The translations under genes and the position numbers were made by a program. Shown piece by piece: positions 39,101 through 54,100 of a stretch of 64,000 nucleotides of DNA. The stretch comes from Paraescarpia echinospica (taxonomy: Eukaryota; Annelida; Polychaeta; Sabellida; Siboglinidae), in the NCBI GenBank assembly GCA_020002185.1, contig CM034541.1, positions 49,239,313 to 49,303,312 of the forward strand, in the 5' to 3' direction. How positions within the stretch are numbered: the stretch's first letter is position 1; each line of letters begins with the position of its first letter. The notes beneath the pieces were generated by a model. It saw only the letters and a program-made list of their open reading frames with translations. It was not told the DNA's origin and did not search any database.

Positions 39101-42100
39101 TAAACGTCTGCTTGCTCCTTTTCCACAATCAATGTGAATGCAATCTAAAAATCACGTAGTTATTATGTTATTGTGGAAATAAAATGTATTATAGTATAAA
39201 TAAAATAAGTCAATTCTCAAAATTTTTCACAAAGCTTTCATTCCCCATGACAACTGCTCAGACAAGTGACAATTCTGGTAGACAAAAAAGGTGTTAAAAG
39301 TGACTTGTCCACAGACAAGTATAAATTCTGTCTTATTTCTACCACTGCAGGATATACTCACCTTGAAAGCCATCATGGAGTCACCAAAACGTGAGTATAC
39401 AACACCAGGAGAGACTTTAAAGTGATGCTCCACATCTACAAAATAATGCAACGTAAATTCACAAATGTACCATCTGTATATTAATACGATAACTTTGTGA
39501 GCAGTCTGGCAGCATCTCCTTCCCAGTGCAGAGACCTACTCACCACTGTCTGTGTCCATTCACTTCCTTCAGCCATTGGCCTATGATCAATCAATTGGCG
39601 ATGTATTTCATGAAAGAAATTTAGAGTTATTTACTAATGTGTTTGCTGCTTATCCATTATGCTTTTTATCTGTTGTAGAAAAACAGAAGCAGTGAAGTCA
39701 AAAAATTAAAGGTAAGTTCTTCTATAACGTAGTATCCAGCACTGCTCAAAGTGCTTTACACTTTACTCCCTGGCAGATCTGTTCAACTGAACACCACTTC
39801 TTTGGGAAGCATTCAACCATGCTGCAATTAATGCACAACGATTATTAGTACACAAATATCCACCACTGTCTATAGCCAGGGAGTTATTCATGCAGCTGAG
39901 TGTTCTAGAGCAACATAGAGTGAATGAACTTGCCCAAGGTTCGAAACAGCTGCACAGGTTTTGAACCCGGGTTTTCTTGATTGAGAGTCCGTGCTTAATG
40001 GCGTAAAAATGCATTTAAATAGAATGACTTCTGGTTTCACGGCTAGCTTCATCGCATACCATTTAATTGGCACAACAAGAAAATTGAGTTTCCTTCATTA
40101 ACACTAGCAGAACACAAGTCAGAATCTGAGAGATGTAAAGATCGTAGACCATATCCATCGAACGAAACCTGCCTGGAACCGAGACAGGAGCTCCCATCAG
40201 TCTTTCTCCAGCCTTCACATGACAATGGTCATGTGACACCCATAGCAGCCAGTCAACCGAAGAAGGCCATGCGAAACAGCCAAAATATTTAAAACAAAAC
40301 TCAGGTTTCTTGTTGTGGTAATTAAACTGTCTAATTGAACATGTTCTTCACCTTTCAGTAGGATATATGACCTACCACAGTGAAATGGGTATTAAGTTGC
40401 GCGACTATGAACTGGAGTTTTTGATTTGGAATCTATAAATTATGAGCTTTAAAATGTTACTTAATTTTTTGAAATATTTTCAGCAATTGTTTTAATTTAT
40501 TGCTAAAAATTAAGCAAATTAAAAAAAGCTGTCTTTGAAAAAATAGTTTTAAAAAATTGGGCTATGTGAAAAAAAACAGCAAAGATAAGTTTACTATTTT
40601 TATTAGTCTTGGATTATTTGTTGAGGGCAATGAACCAGACATCGACTTATGAGATTATGAGGAAGGCATTTCGGCCCAAATCAAAACATTGAGGGGACAA
40701 GACATAGTCATAGACAGCTGCTTTTGTTCGTGTGTAGAATATATCTGTGCAACCTAATACCTGGTTCACTGTGGTGAATAGGTCTGTGCAACCTAATACC
40801 TGGTTCACTGTGTAGAATAGGCCTGCGCAACCTAACACCTGGTTCACTGTGGTGAATAGGTCTGTGCAACTTAACACCCGGTTCACTGTGTAGAATAGGC
40901 TTGTGGAACCTAACACCTGGTTCACTGTGTTGAATAGGTCTGTGCAACCTAACACCCAGTTCACTGTGTAGAATAGACCTGTGCAACCTAACACCTGGTT
41001 CATTGTGGTGAATAGGCCTGTTCAACCTAACTCCCGGTTCATTGTGGTGAATAGGCCTGTGCAACCTAACACCTGGTTCACTGTGGTGAATAGGCCTGTG
41101 CAACCTAACACCCGGTTCACTGTGTAGAATAGACCTGTGCAACCTAACACCCGGTTCACTGTGTAGAATAGGCCTGTGCAACTTAACACCCGGTTCACTG
41201 TGTTGAATAGGTCTGTGCAACCTAACACCCGGTTCACTGTGGTGAATTGGTCTATGCAACCTAACACATGGTTCACTGTGGTGAATAGGCCTGTGCAACC
41301 TAACACCCGGTTCACTGTGTAGAATAGGCCTGTGCAACTTAACACCCGGTTCACTGTGTAGAATAGGCCTGTGCAACCTAACACCTGGTTTACTCTGTTG
41401 AATAGATCTGTGCAACCTAACACCCGGTTCACTGTGTAAAATAAGCTTGTGCAACCTAACACATGGTTCACTGTGGTGAATAGGCCTGTTCAACCTAACA
41501 CCTGGTTCACTGTGAAGGATAGGCCTGTGCAACCTAACACCCAGTTCACTGTGTAGAATAGGCCTGTGCAACCTAACACATGGTTCACTGTGGTGAATAG
41601 GCCTGTGCAACCTAACACCCAGTTCACTGTGTAGAATAGGCCTGTGCAACCTAACACATGGTTCACTGTGGTGAATAGGCTGTGCATCCTAACACCTGGT
41701 TCATTGTGGTGAATAGGCCTGTTCAACCTAACTCCCGGTTCATTGTGGTGAATAGGCCTGTGCAACCTAACACCTGGTTCACTGTGGTGAATAGGCCTGT
41801 GCAACCTAACACCCGGTTTACTGTGTAGAATAGGCCTATGCAACCTAACATCCGGTTCAATGTGGTGAATAGGCCTGTGCAACCTAACACCTGGTTCACT
41901 GTGGTGAATAGGTCTGTGCAACCTAACACATGGTTCACTGTGGTGAATATGCCTGTGCAACCTAACACCTGGTTCACTGTGGTGAATAGGCCTGTGCAAC
42001 CTAACACCCGGTTCACTGTGTAGAATAGGCCTATGCAACCTAACATCCGGTTCACTGTGGTGAATAGGCCTGTGCAACCTAACACATGGTTCACTGTGGT

Positions 42101-45100
42101 GAATAGGCATGTGCAACTTAACACCCGGTTCACTGTGTAGAATAGGCCTGTGCAACCTAACACCTGGTTTACTCTGGTGAATAGGCATGTGCAACCTAAC
42201 ACCCGGTTCACTGTGTAGAATAGACCTGTGCAACCTAACACCCGGTTCACTGTGTAGAATAGGCCTGTGCAACTTAACACCCGGTTCACTGTGTAGAATA
42301 GACCTGTGCAACCTAACACCCGGTTCACTGTGTAGAATAGGCCTGTGCAACTTAACACCCGGTTCACTGTGTTGAATAGGTCTGTGCAACCTAACACCCG
42401 GTTCACTGTGGTGAATTGGTCTATGCAACCTAACACATTTTTAACTGTGGTGAATAGGCCCGTGCAACTTAACACCCGGTTCACTGTGTAGAATAGGCCT
42501 GTGCATCTTAACACCCGGTTCACTGTGTAGAATAGGCCTGTGCAACCTAACACCTGGTTTACTCTGTTGAATAGATCTGTGCAACCTAACACCCGGTTCA
42601 CTGTGTAAAATAAGCTTGTGCAACCTAACACATGGTTCACTGTGGTGAATAGGCCTGTTCAACCTAACACCTGGTTCACTGTGTAGGATAGGCCTGTGCA
42701 ACCTAACACCCAGTTCACTGTGTAGAATAGGCCTGTGCAACCTAACACATGGTTCACTGTGGTGAATAGGCCTGTGCAACCTAACACCCAGTTCACTGTG
42801 TAGAATAGGCCTGTGCAACCTAACACATGGTTCACTGTGGTGAATAGGCTGTGCATCCTAACACCTGGTTCATTGTGGTGAATAGGCCTGTTCAACCTAA
42901 CTCCCGGTTCATTGTGGTGAATAGGCCTGTGCAACCTAACACCTGGTTCACTGTGGTGAATAGGCCTGTGCAACCTAACACCCGGTTTACTGTGTAGAAT
43001 AGGCCTATGCAACCTAACATCCGGTTCAATGTGGTGAATAGGCCTGTGCAACCTAACACCTGGTTCACTGTGGTGAATAGGTCTGTGCAACCTAACACAT
43101 GGTTCACTGTGGTGAATATGCCTGTGCAACCTAACACCTGGTTCACTGTGGTGAATAGGCCTGTGCAACCTAACACCCGGTTCACTGTGTAGAATAGGCC
43201 TATGCAACCTAACATCCGGTTCACTGTGGTGAATAGGCCTGTGCAACCTAACACATGGTTCACTGTGGTGAATAGGCATGTGCAACTTAACACCCGGTTC
43301 ACTGTGTAGAATAGGCCTGTGCAACCTAACACCTGGTTTACTCTGGTGAATAGGCCTGTGCAACCTAACACCCGGTTCACTGTGTAGAATAGACCTGTGC
43401 AACCTAACACCCGGTTCACTGTGTAGAATAGGCCTGTGCAACTTAACACCTGGTTCACTGTGTTGAATAGGTCTGTGCAACCTAACACCCGGTTCACTGT
43501 GGTGAATTGGTCTATGCAACCTAACACATGGTTCACTGTGGTGAATAGGCCTGTGCAACTTAACACCCGGTTCACTGTGTAGAATAGGCCTGTGCAACTT
43601 AACACCCGGTTCACTGTGTAGAATAGGCCTGTGCAACCTAACACCTGGTTTACTCTGTTGAATAGATCTGTGCAACCTAACACCCGGTTCACTGTGTAAA
43701 ATAAGCTTGTACAACCTAACACATGGTTCACTGTGGTGAATAGGCCTGTTCAACCTAACACCTGGTTCACTGTGTAGGATAGGCCTGTGCAACCTAACAC
43801 CCAGTTCACTGTGTAGAATAGGCCTGTGCAACCTAACACATGGTTCACTGTGGTGAATAGGCCTGTGCAACCTAACACCCAGTTCACTGTGTAGAATAGG
43901 CCTGTGCAACCTAACACATGGTTCACTGTGGTGAATAGGCTGTGCATCCTAACACCTGGTTCATTGTGGTGAATAGGCCTGTTCAACCTAACTCCCGGTT
44001 CATTGTGGTGAATAGGCCTGTGCAACCTAACACCTGGTTCACTGTGGTGAATAGGCCTGTGCAACCTAACACCCGGTTTACTGTGTAGAATAGGCCTATG
44101 CAACCTAACATCCGGTTCAATGTGGTGAATAGGCCTGTGCAACCTAACACCTGGTTCACTGTGGTGAATAGGTCTGTGCAACCTAACACATGGTTCACTG
44201 TGGTGAATATGCCTGTGCAACCTAACACCTGGTTCACTGTGGTGAATAGGCCTGTGCAACCTAACACCCGGTTCACTGTGTAGAATAGGCCTATGCAACC
44301 TAACATCCGGTTCACTGTGGTGAATAGGCCTGTGCAACCTAACACATGGTTCACTGTGGTGAATAGGCATGTGCAACTTAACACCCGGTTCACTGTGTAG
44401 AATAGGCCTGTGCAACCTAACACCTGGTTTACTCTGGTGAATAGGCATGTGCAACCTAACACCCGGTTCACTGTGTAGAATAGACCTGTGCAACCTAACA
44501 CCCGGTTCACTGTGTAGAATAGGCCTGTGCAACTTAACACCCGGTTCACTGTGTTGAATAGGTCTGTGCAACCTAACACCCGGTTCACTGTGGTGAATAG
44601 GCCTGTGCAACTTAACACCCGGTTCTCTGTGTAGAATAGGCCTGTGCAACTTAACACCCGGTTCACTGTGTAGAATAGGCCTGTGCAACCTAACACCTGG
44701 TTTACTCTGTTGAATAGATCTGTGCAACCTAACACCCGGTTCACTGTGTAAAATAAGCTTGTGCAACCTAACACATGGTTCACTGTGGTGAATAGGCCTG
44801 TTCAACCTAACACCTGGTTCACTGTGTAGGATAGGCCTGTGCAACCTAACACCCAGTTCACTGTGTAGAATAGGCCTGTGCAACCTAACACATGGTTCAC
44901 TGTGGTGAATAGGCCTGTGCAACCTAACACCCAGTTCACTGTGTAGAATAGGCCTGTGCAACCTAACACATGGTTCACTGTGGTGAATAGGCTGTGCATC
45001 CTAACACCTGGTTCACTGTGGTGAGTTACTAATAAAGAAAGACATACCAAAGTCCCAGTGTTGCTTCCTGTCACAGTAGTTGTCTTGGAGATGTGGCAAG

Positions 45101-48100
45101 GAGTCCGCCTTGAGGTCATACTGGCTCAAGTGCTCAAACACCTGAAGTGACATTGGGAATCAGGCCTTGATACCAGGTCAAATTTAGTAATAAAGTTGTT
45201 TTCCTTCGTTTCCTGTCTTAGCTCCCTTTATGCAGGATAACGTTTTGACCAGTCCAAAAATGTCAGGTATAAGCGGGTGGACATACAATTCAGTCCAAAC
45301 ATATGTATATATATATGTATATATATAACGTAATGGACATATGAATAACAGTGACAATCAATAATGAGTAAGTTTTTTTCTTTGCTCCTCAACTTTTCTC
45401 CCATCCAAATTCAATCTTCCACCCATCCAAAGATGAACTCAACCTGCCCAAATGACGGGTGGACAGGTCTCACAATAAAGATTATGTTGTTCTCCTCTGT
45501 CCTAACAGATGTTAAGTGCATGGGTGCATAGGGTTTGGTGCACGTTTATTGATTTCTCAAAACTGGCATCAGGCAACACTAATTGCACACAATATATTCA
45601 GCACATCTACCAAACTGAGATGAAAGATGGACACATACATGAATGCAACACCTTGCAGCTAAAGCCACACATGCAGTATGAGTGACCTAACCAGTGTCTG
45701 CAAGGTGGCAGCAGCAGTATTGCCATCTATTACATTTAGAATGCATTCATTGATGTAAAATCTATGTTTTCATGCATGCTTCACTAATGAAAAATGTGTG
45801 TGTGTATATTGTGCGCTAATCAGGAACTATACTCTATATGAATTATACGTGCAATGTAAACATCAAGTATTGAACAAGATTGTAGTATCGATCACTACTG
45901 AAGAAATCTGGTATCGAACAAGCATTACCATATTCACAAGGACAATGTTTACAGTATTGACATGCCCAACCATGCATGTCGTCTTACTTTGGCCATGGTC
46001 AGTTGTTTGGCCCCGCCAATAATGTGGACACTCTTGTCCACTACACCGACACTGCACAGAGAGTGTGCATCTGCTTTCACTTTCACATTCACTTTCGAGC
46101 CTGGCATCTTCTCCTTCTTACCAAACTGTAGCTCCACCTGTCGATGATACAAACATGAAACCCATAACAATAAACAAACTATTTTTGCCTGATGTCAATT
46201 AGCACAAACTACCTGTGCTACACACACAGATGTGGAAGATGTTTTCCCAAAACTGATGTGTTTTATGACTCAATTTTGAAGCAGTTTTTTGTGACGAAGT
46301 CACATTAAACATCATCAACTGATCAGCAATCCTCATAAATATATATAACAAACAGTCGATTTATGCCTAAAACTGTTATCATAAACCCATAATCAACAGG
46401 GTACTTCAAGAAAATAATGATGTAACTTTTCTTCCAAGGGCTTGTAGATAAACCGGTGAAAGTCTGACACCCGAGGTGAAAGCCATGTAGGAATAAACAT
46501 TAACATATCCATATACCTATGCACACACAGGCATATGCTTGCTTGATTACAGTTAGATATTAGTTTGTTTTAATCATTTCAGTACTACAGCCCTGACCAG
46601 CGGCAGCTGTCGCAACTGAATACTGCATTCCCAGTGAGCATGCAAGACAATGGACTACACTTCAAGTCAAGATTTGAGCAAAAAATGCATTTTGTGAAGA
46701 GGAATGTTATACATTTCCGGAGAGTATCATAATCAGCGAGTAAAATGAGCCATATCACATTACATTCTGTCATCATGGTAACCGGCAATCCAAGATGTCC
46801 CCCAAGATTTCAACGTTTTTGCATTTGCTGAACACAGTTGTATACTAAGTTCGCTCACATCGTTATTGTGTTGATCGTCAACATCCATCAAAGATTCTTC
46901 GCTAACACTATCAAATAATTTGTCCAAAACATACGCTGGTAAATCGCTAGTTGAAGTAGTGCCGTCAGCCATTGTGGCCACCACAGCTTTTGATAATCTA
47001 TCATTAAAAACCGCGAAAATCTCCGTACTATAGTGGTTCCACATAGTGGATAATTATGAGTAAAAACAATTTGAATAGCAGATATCGTCAATGCCGAATG
47101 TCCAGCCTGTCGTACTGAAGCGTCACAGACAGTGCGGCCGGAAATCTGGCCTGTCGTACTGAAATGGTTAAATACCCGAATAAAATATTATTTAATCTTT
47201 ACTAGGTAACTGCATATCCTATACAAATTTAATGTTTGAAATAGCTGCATGAATTTGTACAAAACTGAGATCTCAAAAGGGCCGAGCTGAATAGCTTCTA
47301 CCGCATCAGCTTCAGGAACCTGAGCCTCGAAGCGCAGTAAACAAGAATAATTGACATTATGAAAAATCATAAACATGGATACGCAAGAGTAGAGCATCGC
47401 AACAGATGAAGACAACTCATTAAGATGCGAGACTATAACAAGTGATGAAGCCCCAACCTAGAACAGATCAAGGAAACACAGGAGTTTCTACCTTGTTTTG
47501 AAGACACTTCTTGATATTGACATTGATGTTGTCAGCAACTGTCTCCCCATCCTCTCTCACATAGTAGACAAGAATTCGACTGACGGGTGACATCTTTGGT
47601 GACACTGCGATCTCAAGGACAAAGCTTGACACGTACGCGGGCAGTTTGACAGATTTTGGTTTCGGAATCCATCGGCAAATGACTTGGTCGGGTGCTATTG
47701 ACAAGATGGACGATAGGATGAGGAGGCATCAGAGGAGATGTCACTAAAATAAAGAGCTTCTAATGTAAAATCTGCAGCCATATCATCTTTCTTCTTTACT
47801 ATTTGTACAAGAACAGAACATATTTATTTGTCCGAAATACGTACGTAATACAACAAAATAATCGTTATAAAACAAAATACCATACAAAAGACAATATATT
47901 GCAATCAAATCGACATGAGAAAAACAAAGTGGTAAGTATAAAATAATGTCATGGAAATAATGTCAATCTCATTATTTGCATGACACATTGGTGAAAGTGT
48001 CCCTCTGGCACATCCTTGTGTTGAATTTATTCGGTGTACGAGATCACAGTTAAGGAACAAAATCAACTTTAAAGGGCAAAATAAGTAGGTTAACAGGTCA

Positions 48101-51100
48101 CAGGTCAGCAACATCAGATTGTGTAAAACTGCATGTAAATGACAGGTGAGATATGTAGGACAAAAATGTTAAGTCATTCATAGGGAGCAAAATAACAAGT
48201 CACAGCAAAAACATACAAGCCATTTAGTAAATTTGTTAAAAGATTTTGTTATGTACACTTCAAAACCGACGCTGCATATTACCTGAACTGTTGCACAGAA
48301 AACAGGTTTGAAACTGATTCACGATGGGCAAACATGACCTACCTGGTACTTACAAGTGTCATAAGAGAACATTAGGCAGTTTGGAAAATTATTGAAGACA
48401 TTTCTGTTCTTAAACTAGCATAGTCAGATCGCATTTAACCTTTGTATTATTCATACATGTATACCGTTTTAACTAATTTTTATGGAAGATATTGTTCATG
48501 GCTCCAGGATTCAATTTAAATAGCAAGAATTAAATTTAAATTGGGGCTGTATTTGAAACTTGCAACGTTTTGATCTGTCTGTCTAGCCACGTCACATGAC
48601 ATCAGTGCATGATCATGGTCCACTGTAGACAGATCGAAACCTTGCAAGTTTCAAATACAGCTCCAATGTAAGTTTAATTCTTGCTATCCAAATTAATTTT
48701 TGTTTTATTTATTTTACGATCATCTGTTAGTGTCTAATCAACTTCTTTAATGTAATTAAAATGTTTTATTTGTTTTTTATTCAGTATGTTAACTGTTCAG
48801 CAATTTGCTAGTCATTTGCTTTATCATTTAATTTACCCGTAATTTTACTATACATAGGTTTATTGACACATACTAGGATTTTGGTTAACTTTACTTTGTT
48901 ATTATTTATTTCTCTTAAATGTGATTTTATGTTTCTTAGATATCTGCCGATTTTGTAAACCCTGGTGTATAAAAGTTTATTATTATCATAAGATCACTTT
49001 AAAAGGGAATTTATGGGCACTCACCTATGTTGTTGATAACCTTCTCCACCACCTCCACCCTTCCTTCCTCCTCCTCCTCCTCGTCTGGCTGTGTTCTCAC
49101 CAACAATTCCTCCCTATTAATTATGGGACCCGCTGCCACAATGTTTCCCCGTGACATCACCTGAAGGCATACAAAAGATAAGTCCTCATATATAATTTCG
49201 TCGAACTAAACAACACATACAGTATAGTCAAAACTCGCGTTGTGATCACCTCAGTAATACAGCCACCTCACTATTAAGGTCACCCTTGGGACTGGATAAA
49301 AGTGACCTGAATATCAAGGTGGTTGTATTAGCGGGATTAATTTCCTCCACTTTACACATAGGAAAATAATTTTGGACCCCCATAAGGTGGCTGTATCACT
49401 AAGATGGCCATAAAGTACATTGGGACCATAAAGTGTGGTTTGACTGTATTGTATCTGGTCTCTAGGGCATTGAAAGCGCTTAGTATTCAACCCCTGACAA
49501 ACATTGGGACCATAAAGTGAGGTTTCACTGTACTGTATCTGGTCTCTAGGGCATTGAAAGCGCTTAACACTAATCCTGGCAAACCTGATTATTTGAACAC
49601 CAGCTCTACCGCACAGGGAAGTATTAACCCATGCTGCAATTATTTATATCCAGGTATTCATTGTTACAGTTGAGTGAACTGAGGTAATGCAGAGAGACCA
49701 AATTAGTTGAAACATTCTGATATCCAAAATATCTAGATAAAACTCCGGATAAATTGTGAATGTTTATTACTCACAATCTACATAAATAAGTATTTATGCC
49801 AAATACATGACACAAATCTGGCTACATAACGTGGTTTGTCGTTGAATACCAATTTATCTATCAAGGTCAACTAACAGCTAATGCACTTACCTGGTAGTAA
49901 AATGCAAATTCATCGTTTCCTTCTGTCGTGTAAGAAACGTTTACGTTCAGTTTGCCCGAGCATTCCTGCTCGCCGTCAATTGGAGTCATCTGCAAGAGGG
50001 AGCCACTAGGCGAATACCACTGCTTGACAGCAAGGAAAGTTGACCACGGGAATTTGTAGCGTGGTACGGTTGCCTGAAAACAGATTCATGTGTACATCGA
50101 TGCCTTCAGAATGTCACAATTTTAGAAACAGTTAGGAAGCTTGACAGTGGCTTCACCACGTGTTGAGGGATGAAAGAGTTTGGTTCGGGGAATGTCCTCT
50201 TGGACAGGATCTTCTCAATATATTACATAACTTTAGTATCCTGTGTCTAGGTTCATCCGTCTGCTAATTGCTGCTCAATAATGGGGTGGCATATGAATCA
50301 GGTATATATACAATAATAATACTTTATTTTGTTAAGCGCCACATCCAATATTGTTCACAGCACTTTACAACAATATACAAATGTATGTTAAAAATAATGC
50401 ATTTGAATAAAAAACAATAGTTGTTATATCATAGATAAAATGAACTAATAATAACAGTAATTAAGACAATAAATATAGTAGAAGTAGAAAAGGAATGTGA
50501 CATAAAATAGAATAGTGTAGGTTCGTCCATCTGCTAAAAATCTATTTTACACTCAGTCTTCTTCTGGTTATTATTACACTATTCATATGTCATAAAAGTG
50601 TTAGTGATTTTGAATGTGTGTACCATACAAATTTTATTATTCAAAAACGTATTTTATTGCATAGGCCGGCCTGTCACTGAAAGTATCGACGAAGATTGTG
50701 ATGATTCGACTGCTAACCAGATTAAAAACAAATTGGATGATCTTATCCGCTGATCATTCTAGTTCAAGAACATAACAGGTGTTCCTATTAAAAAACTTAT
50801 TATTTCTTGGTGAACAAATATCATTAAATGAAATAGGTAATATTTCGAATAACTCCGAGGGAATGCTGTCTGCAGCAGTCACACGGTGACAGGGCTGCAG
50901 ACTTGAAATGGTTATGGCGTGAACAGTCATGATGCATCACATACAGAAATAGTAATAGTAGTATACTAGGTCAATTTGCGCAGGTCACTGGAGCGCTTCG
51001 ACGGAATCCTTTGTTAAAAGATAGTAACAATTTCCATTTTGCACCGGACCCCCCACAAAGTCCAAAATCTATTGCTTTGGAGTGTCGCGGAGCAACCTAT

Positions 51101-54100
51101 ATTAAAAGATAGGAGCTAAACCCTATGTTAAAAAATAGGGAAATTTTCCCCACGTTAGAAAATAGGGAAATTTCCCCATGTTAAAAGATAGGAGCTAAAT
51201 CCCATGTTAGAAGATATGAAAATTTCTCCTTGTTAAACGTCAATTCGATTGATCGTACAGGTATACAACGACTTTATGAGTTCGACGTACCAATTTACCC
51301 CTACTTTTTAGTACTACAAATCCTAAGTTAAAATATAGGGAAATTTCTCCATGTTAACAGATAGGCTCGTTTGAGACAAAATATACGGAACTGTATTTGA
51401 ATCTGTCAAACACGAGATTGCTTGGCCCATAGGGCGAGGCTCCGCCAAGGGATCGTTACCTTGTTTGGTCGATCACGACGTGTCTAAAATGTAGTGTTAT
51501 AATAAGACGTGATTTATAATAAAGGCATTATAAATTCACCGAATGCCTATTTATCTGAAGTACTGTATACACAATGTAGACTACATGTAGGACTATTTCA
51601 TAGCAGGACCTAAACCCTTAGGACCTTAAGCATGGCGACCATCTTAGAATTATACCCTTGAATGACGTCATTAAATCAGTATGTGTAGTAATTCGGTACA
51701 CGTGGTAATAAGGTCGAAATTATAGTAATTAGGTTAACAGATATTTTGAACTTGCGCGCCTGTATGTAGTTTTGTTCAATAACTTCATTAAATAAGTACG
51801 CGTGTTAAATTGATCAAATTGACAGTAATTCGATTAGCCAACGTTTGCAAGAACTATATTGAAGGCCCGCTATCATCAAAGCGGTATGGAACGATATGTG
51901 TGTCTGAAGAACATCCGGGTATTTTGTTCCATGTTAAAACATAGCAGCAAAATTCTACATCGCCTCCCCTATTCAGAACTTTTAGAACTATAATATATAT
52001 AAAATAATCCTGACGACTAGGTAGTCAACTAAAACAATAGGTCAAATGATGTCATTTCTGGTTAACACACAGGTCTAAGACTTTCCCATCAACCTGTTTG
52101 TAAATTTATGCTTACTTATGTCTCTTATTAATATCATACATCGACTGGTTCCTGTATTAACAAAAAGATGTTTGTCAATTTTTGTCTACCCATGTCTGTT
52201 ATTAATGTACCACGCATGAAGTGATTCCTGGACACGAAATATTCTTTGGAATACGACATTTGTACTTACCTCAGTTGATTGCCCGGTTGCAAACTGGTTG
52301 ATACCTGTTTTGAAGTGATATTCGCTGTCCAAGTTTCATCTACACCTAGAGACTGACAGTACTATTTCAGCGTTATATCAAGCCAGCATTCTGAACTTAC
52401 ACATATGTGTATCATTTCGTTCAACGACGTTATTAAATAAGTAAGCACGCAAGATGTCGACTCTTCGTCCCTGAACAGTATTTGAGAACACTTGATTGAG
52501 TAAACAATTGGTTGCAAGCCTCTTTTTATAAACAGTCGCGTAACAAATTGAAGCGTTATGATGAAGAATATATGATTATAATAATCATCCAGATAAGGTG
52601 TACGAGTATTTATATAGTTTACTGTATTAACGGTCAAATCTACAAACTCATCATTTATTGTTCAAACTGACATTAGACCGTTTCTCTCTTTTTTCGTAAT
52701 GTAGTGTTTAAATTCGTGCTTCTTCGGCAAAAACATTGGGTATAATAAAATTAATAACCTGGCATTTGTAACTGAAAACGGACACAACTAAACATTATGC
52801 TTGATTTCTGTATATTTTCCAGTATATAGTCTATGACATTAGACATATAAATATAACCTATATGACACGCTATGAATAAAACTCAAAATCATAACCTAGC
52901 ATTGGCAACCGAAAATAGGTATTTCTCTGTTAATTCAAAATGGCGGGAAATTAATGAAAACGGCGGGAATTCGGTGAAAATGACATCATTAAGTATATAA
53001 ATAATCTCGATCAGCGACATCATTAAATAAGTACGCATGGTAGTTCGGTTCAATTTGTAGTAATTAGGTTAGCAACCATTTGAAACTTGCGCCCCAGTAA
53101 ACAATCTACTCCTGTGACGTAATTAAATAAGTATGCGTGGTAGTTCGGTACAACTTGTAGAGTAATTAGGTTAGCATGCTTTTGAAACTTGCGCGTATGT
53201 AAATATTTTCCTTCAGTGACGTTATTAAATAAGTACGCGTAGTAAATTGGTAAAACCGGGAGTAATTTATTTAGCTAATATTTACAAGAACTATACTGAA
53301 GGCCCCCTGTCGTCAAAGTGGTAACGAATGAGCTGTGTGTCGGAATAACATTCGGATATTGTGTCCTATGTTAAAACATACATCATACATCACAAATGGT
53401 GGCGCAATTTATTGCTTAGTTAAGAAACAGTTCAAAATACTTAACATGCAGACATGTTACTCTTAATAAAAATCAGTACACGAGAGTCATTTGTTACTAA
53501 ATAATACCCGTCTCTATCTTTTTCTCTACTGTGGTGCTTAAATTTGTGGTTCGCTAAATCATAGATTGTTGCTTTGCAACAATACCGACATAGCTAATAG
53601 TATTTTCGTGAGAATGTGACTGGCTCTGAAAAGAACCGTTTGTTTTCTATAAGAACTACTCGATTAAACTGAGCTGCGAGATCCAGACCACTGCCTTATC
53701 AAAAAAATTCAAAATTGTCTAAATTTCCTCACCGTAATCTGAATTGGAAAATCACCAATGATAAAGTTTTTGTAAAATGTAGTTGAACGTCGCCTATTTG
53801 CTCTACGAGTACGAGCTGCGAGATTGAGACCACTGTCCGACCACGTCGTCATCACTGACAACATCACAATCATCTTTACCGTAATAGCGCGTCGCCCTCA
53901 GCCTCTCCGTCGTTACTTCCACCCTCTCCATTGCAAGAAGATACTGTTTTACCTCCTCGCCTGTTCGTGAAACCGTCGGCAGTCACATTCCCGTCGTGTA
54001 AGATACGGTTCACGCGACGGGATGCCTTGAAGCAGCACATAGCCAGCGAAAATGTAAGATGTAATGACCACAAAAGCAGACGCAGGCCTTTTATAAAAGT

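Noticed and set aside
40708..44961. Minus-strand 13-residue-repeat proteins (HRPIHHSEPGVRL) of 300-416 codons
   Set aside because: They follow from a 39-bp satellite without stops in two frames. They lie wholly in an A2M intron, start and stop at random within the array, and the higher-order repeats duplicate them.
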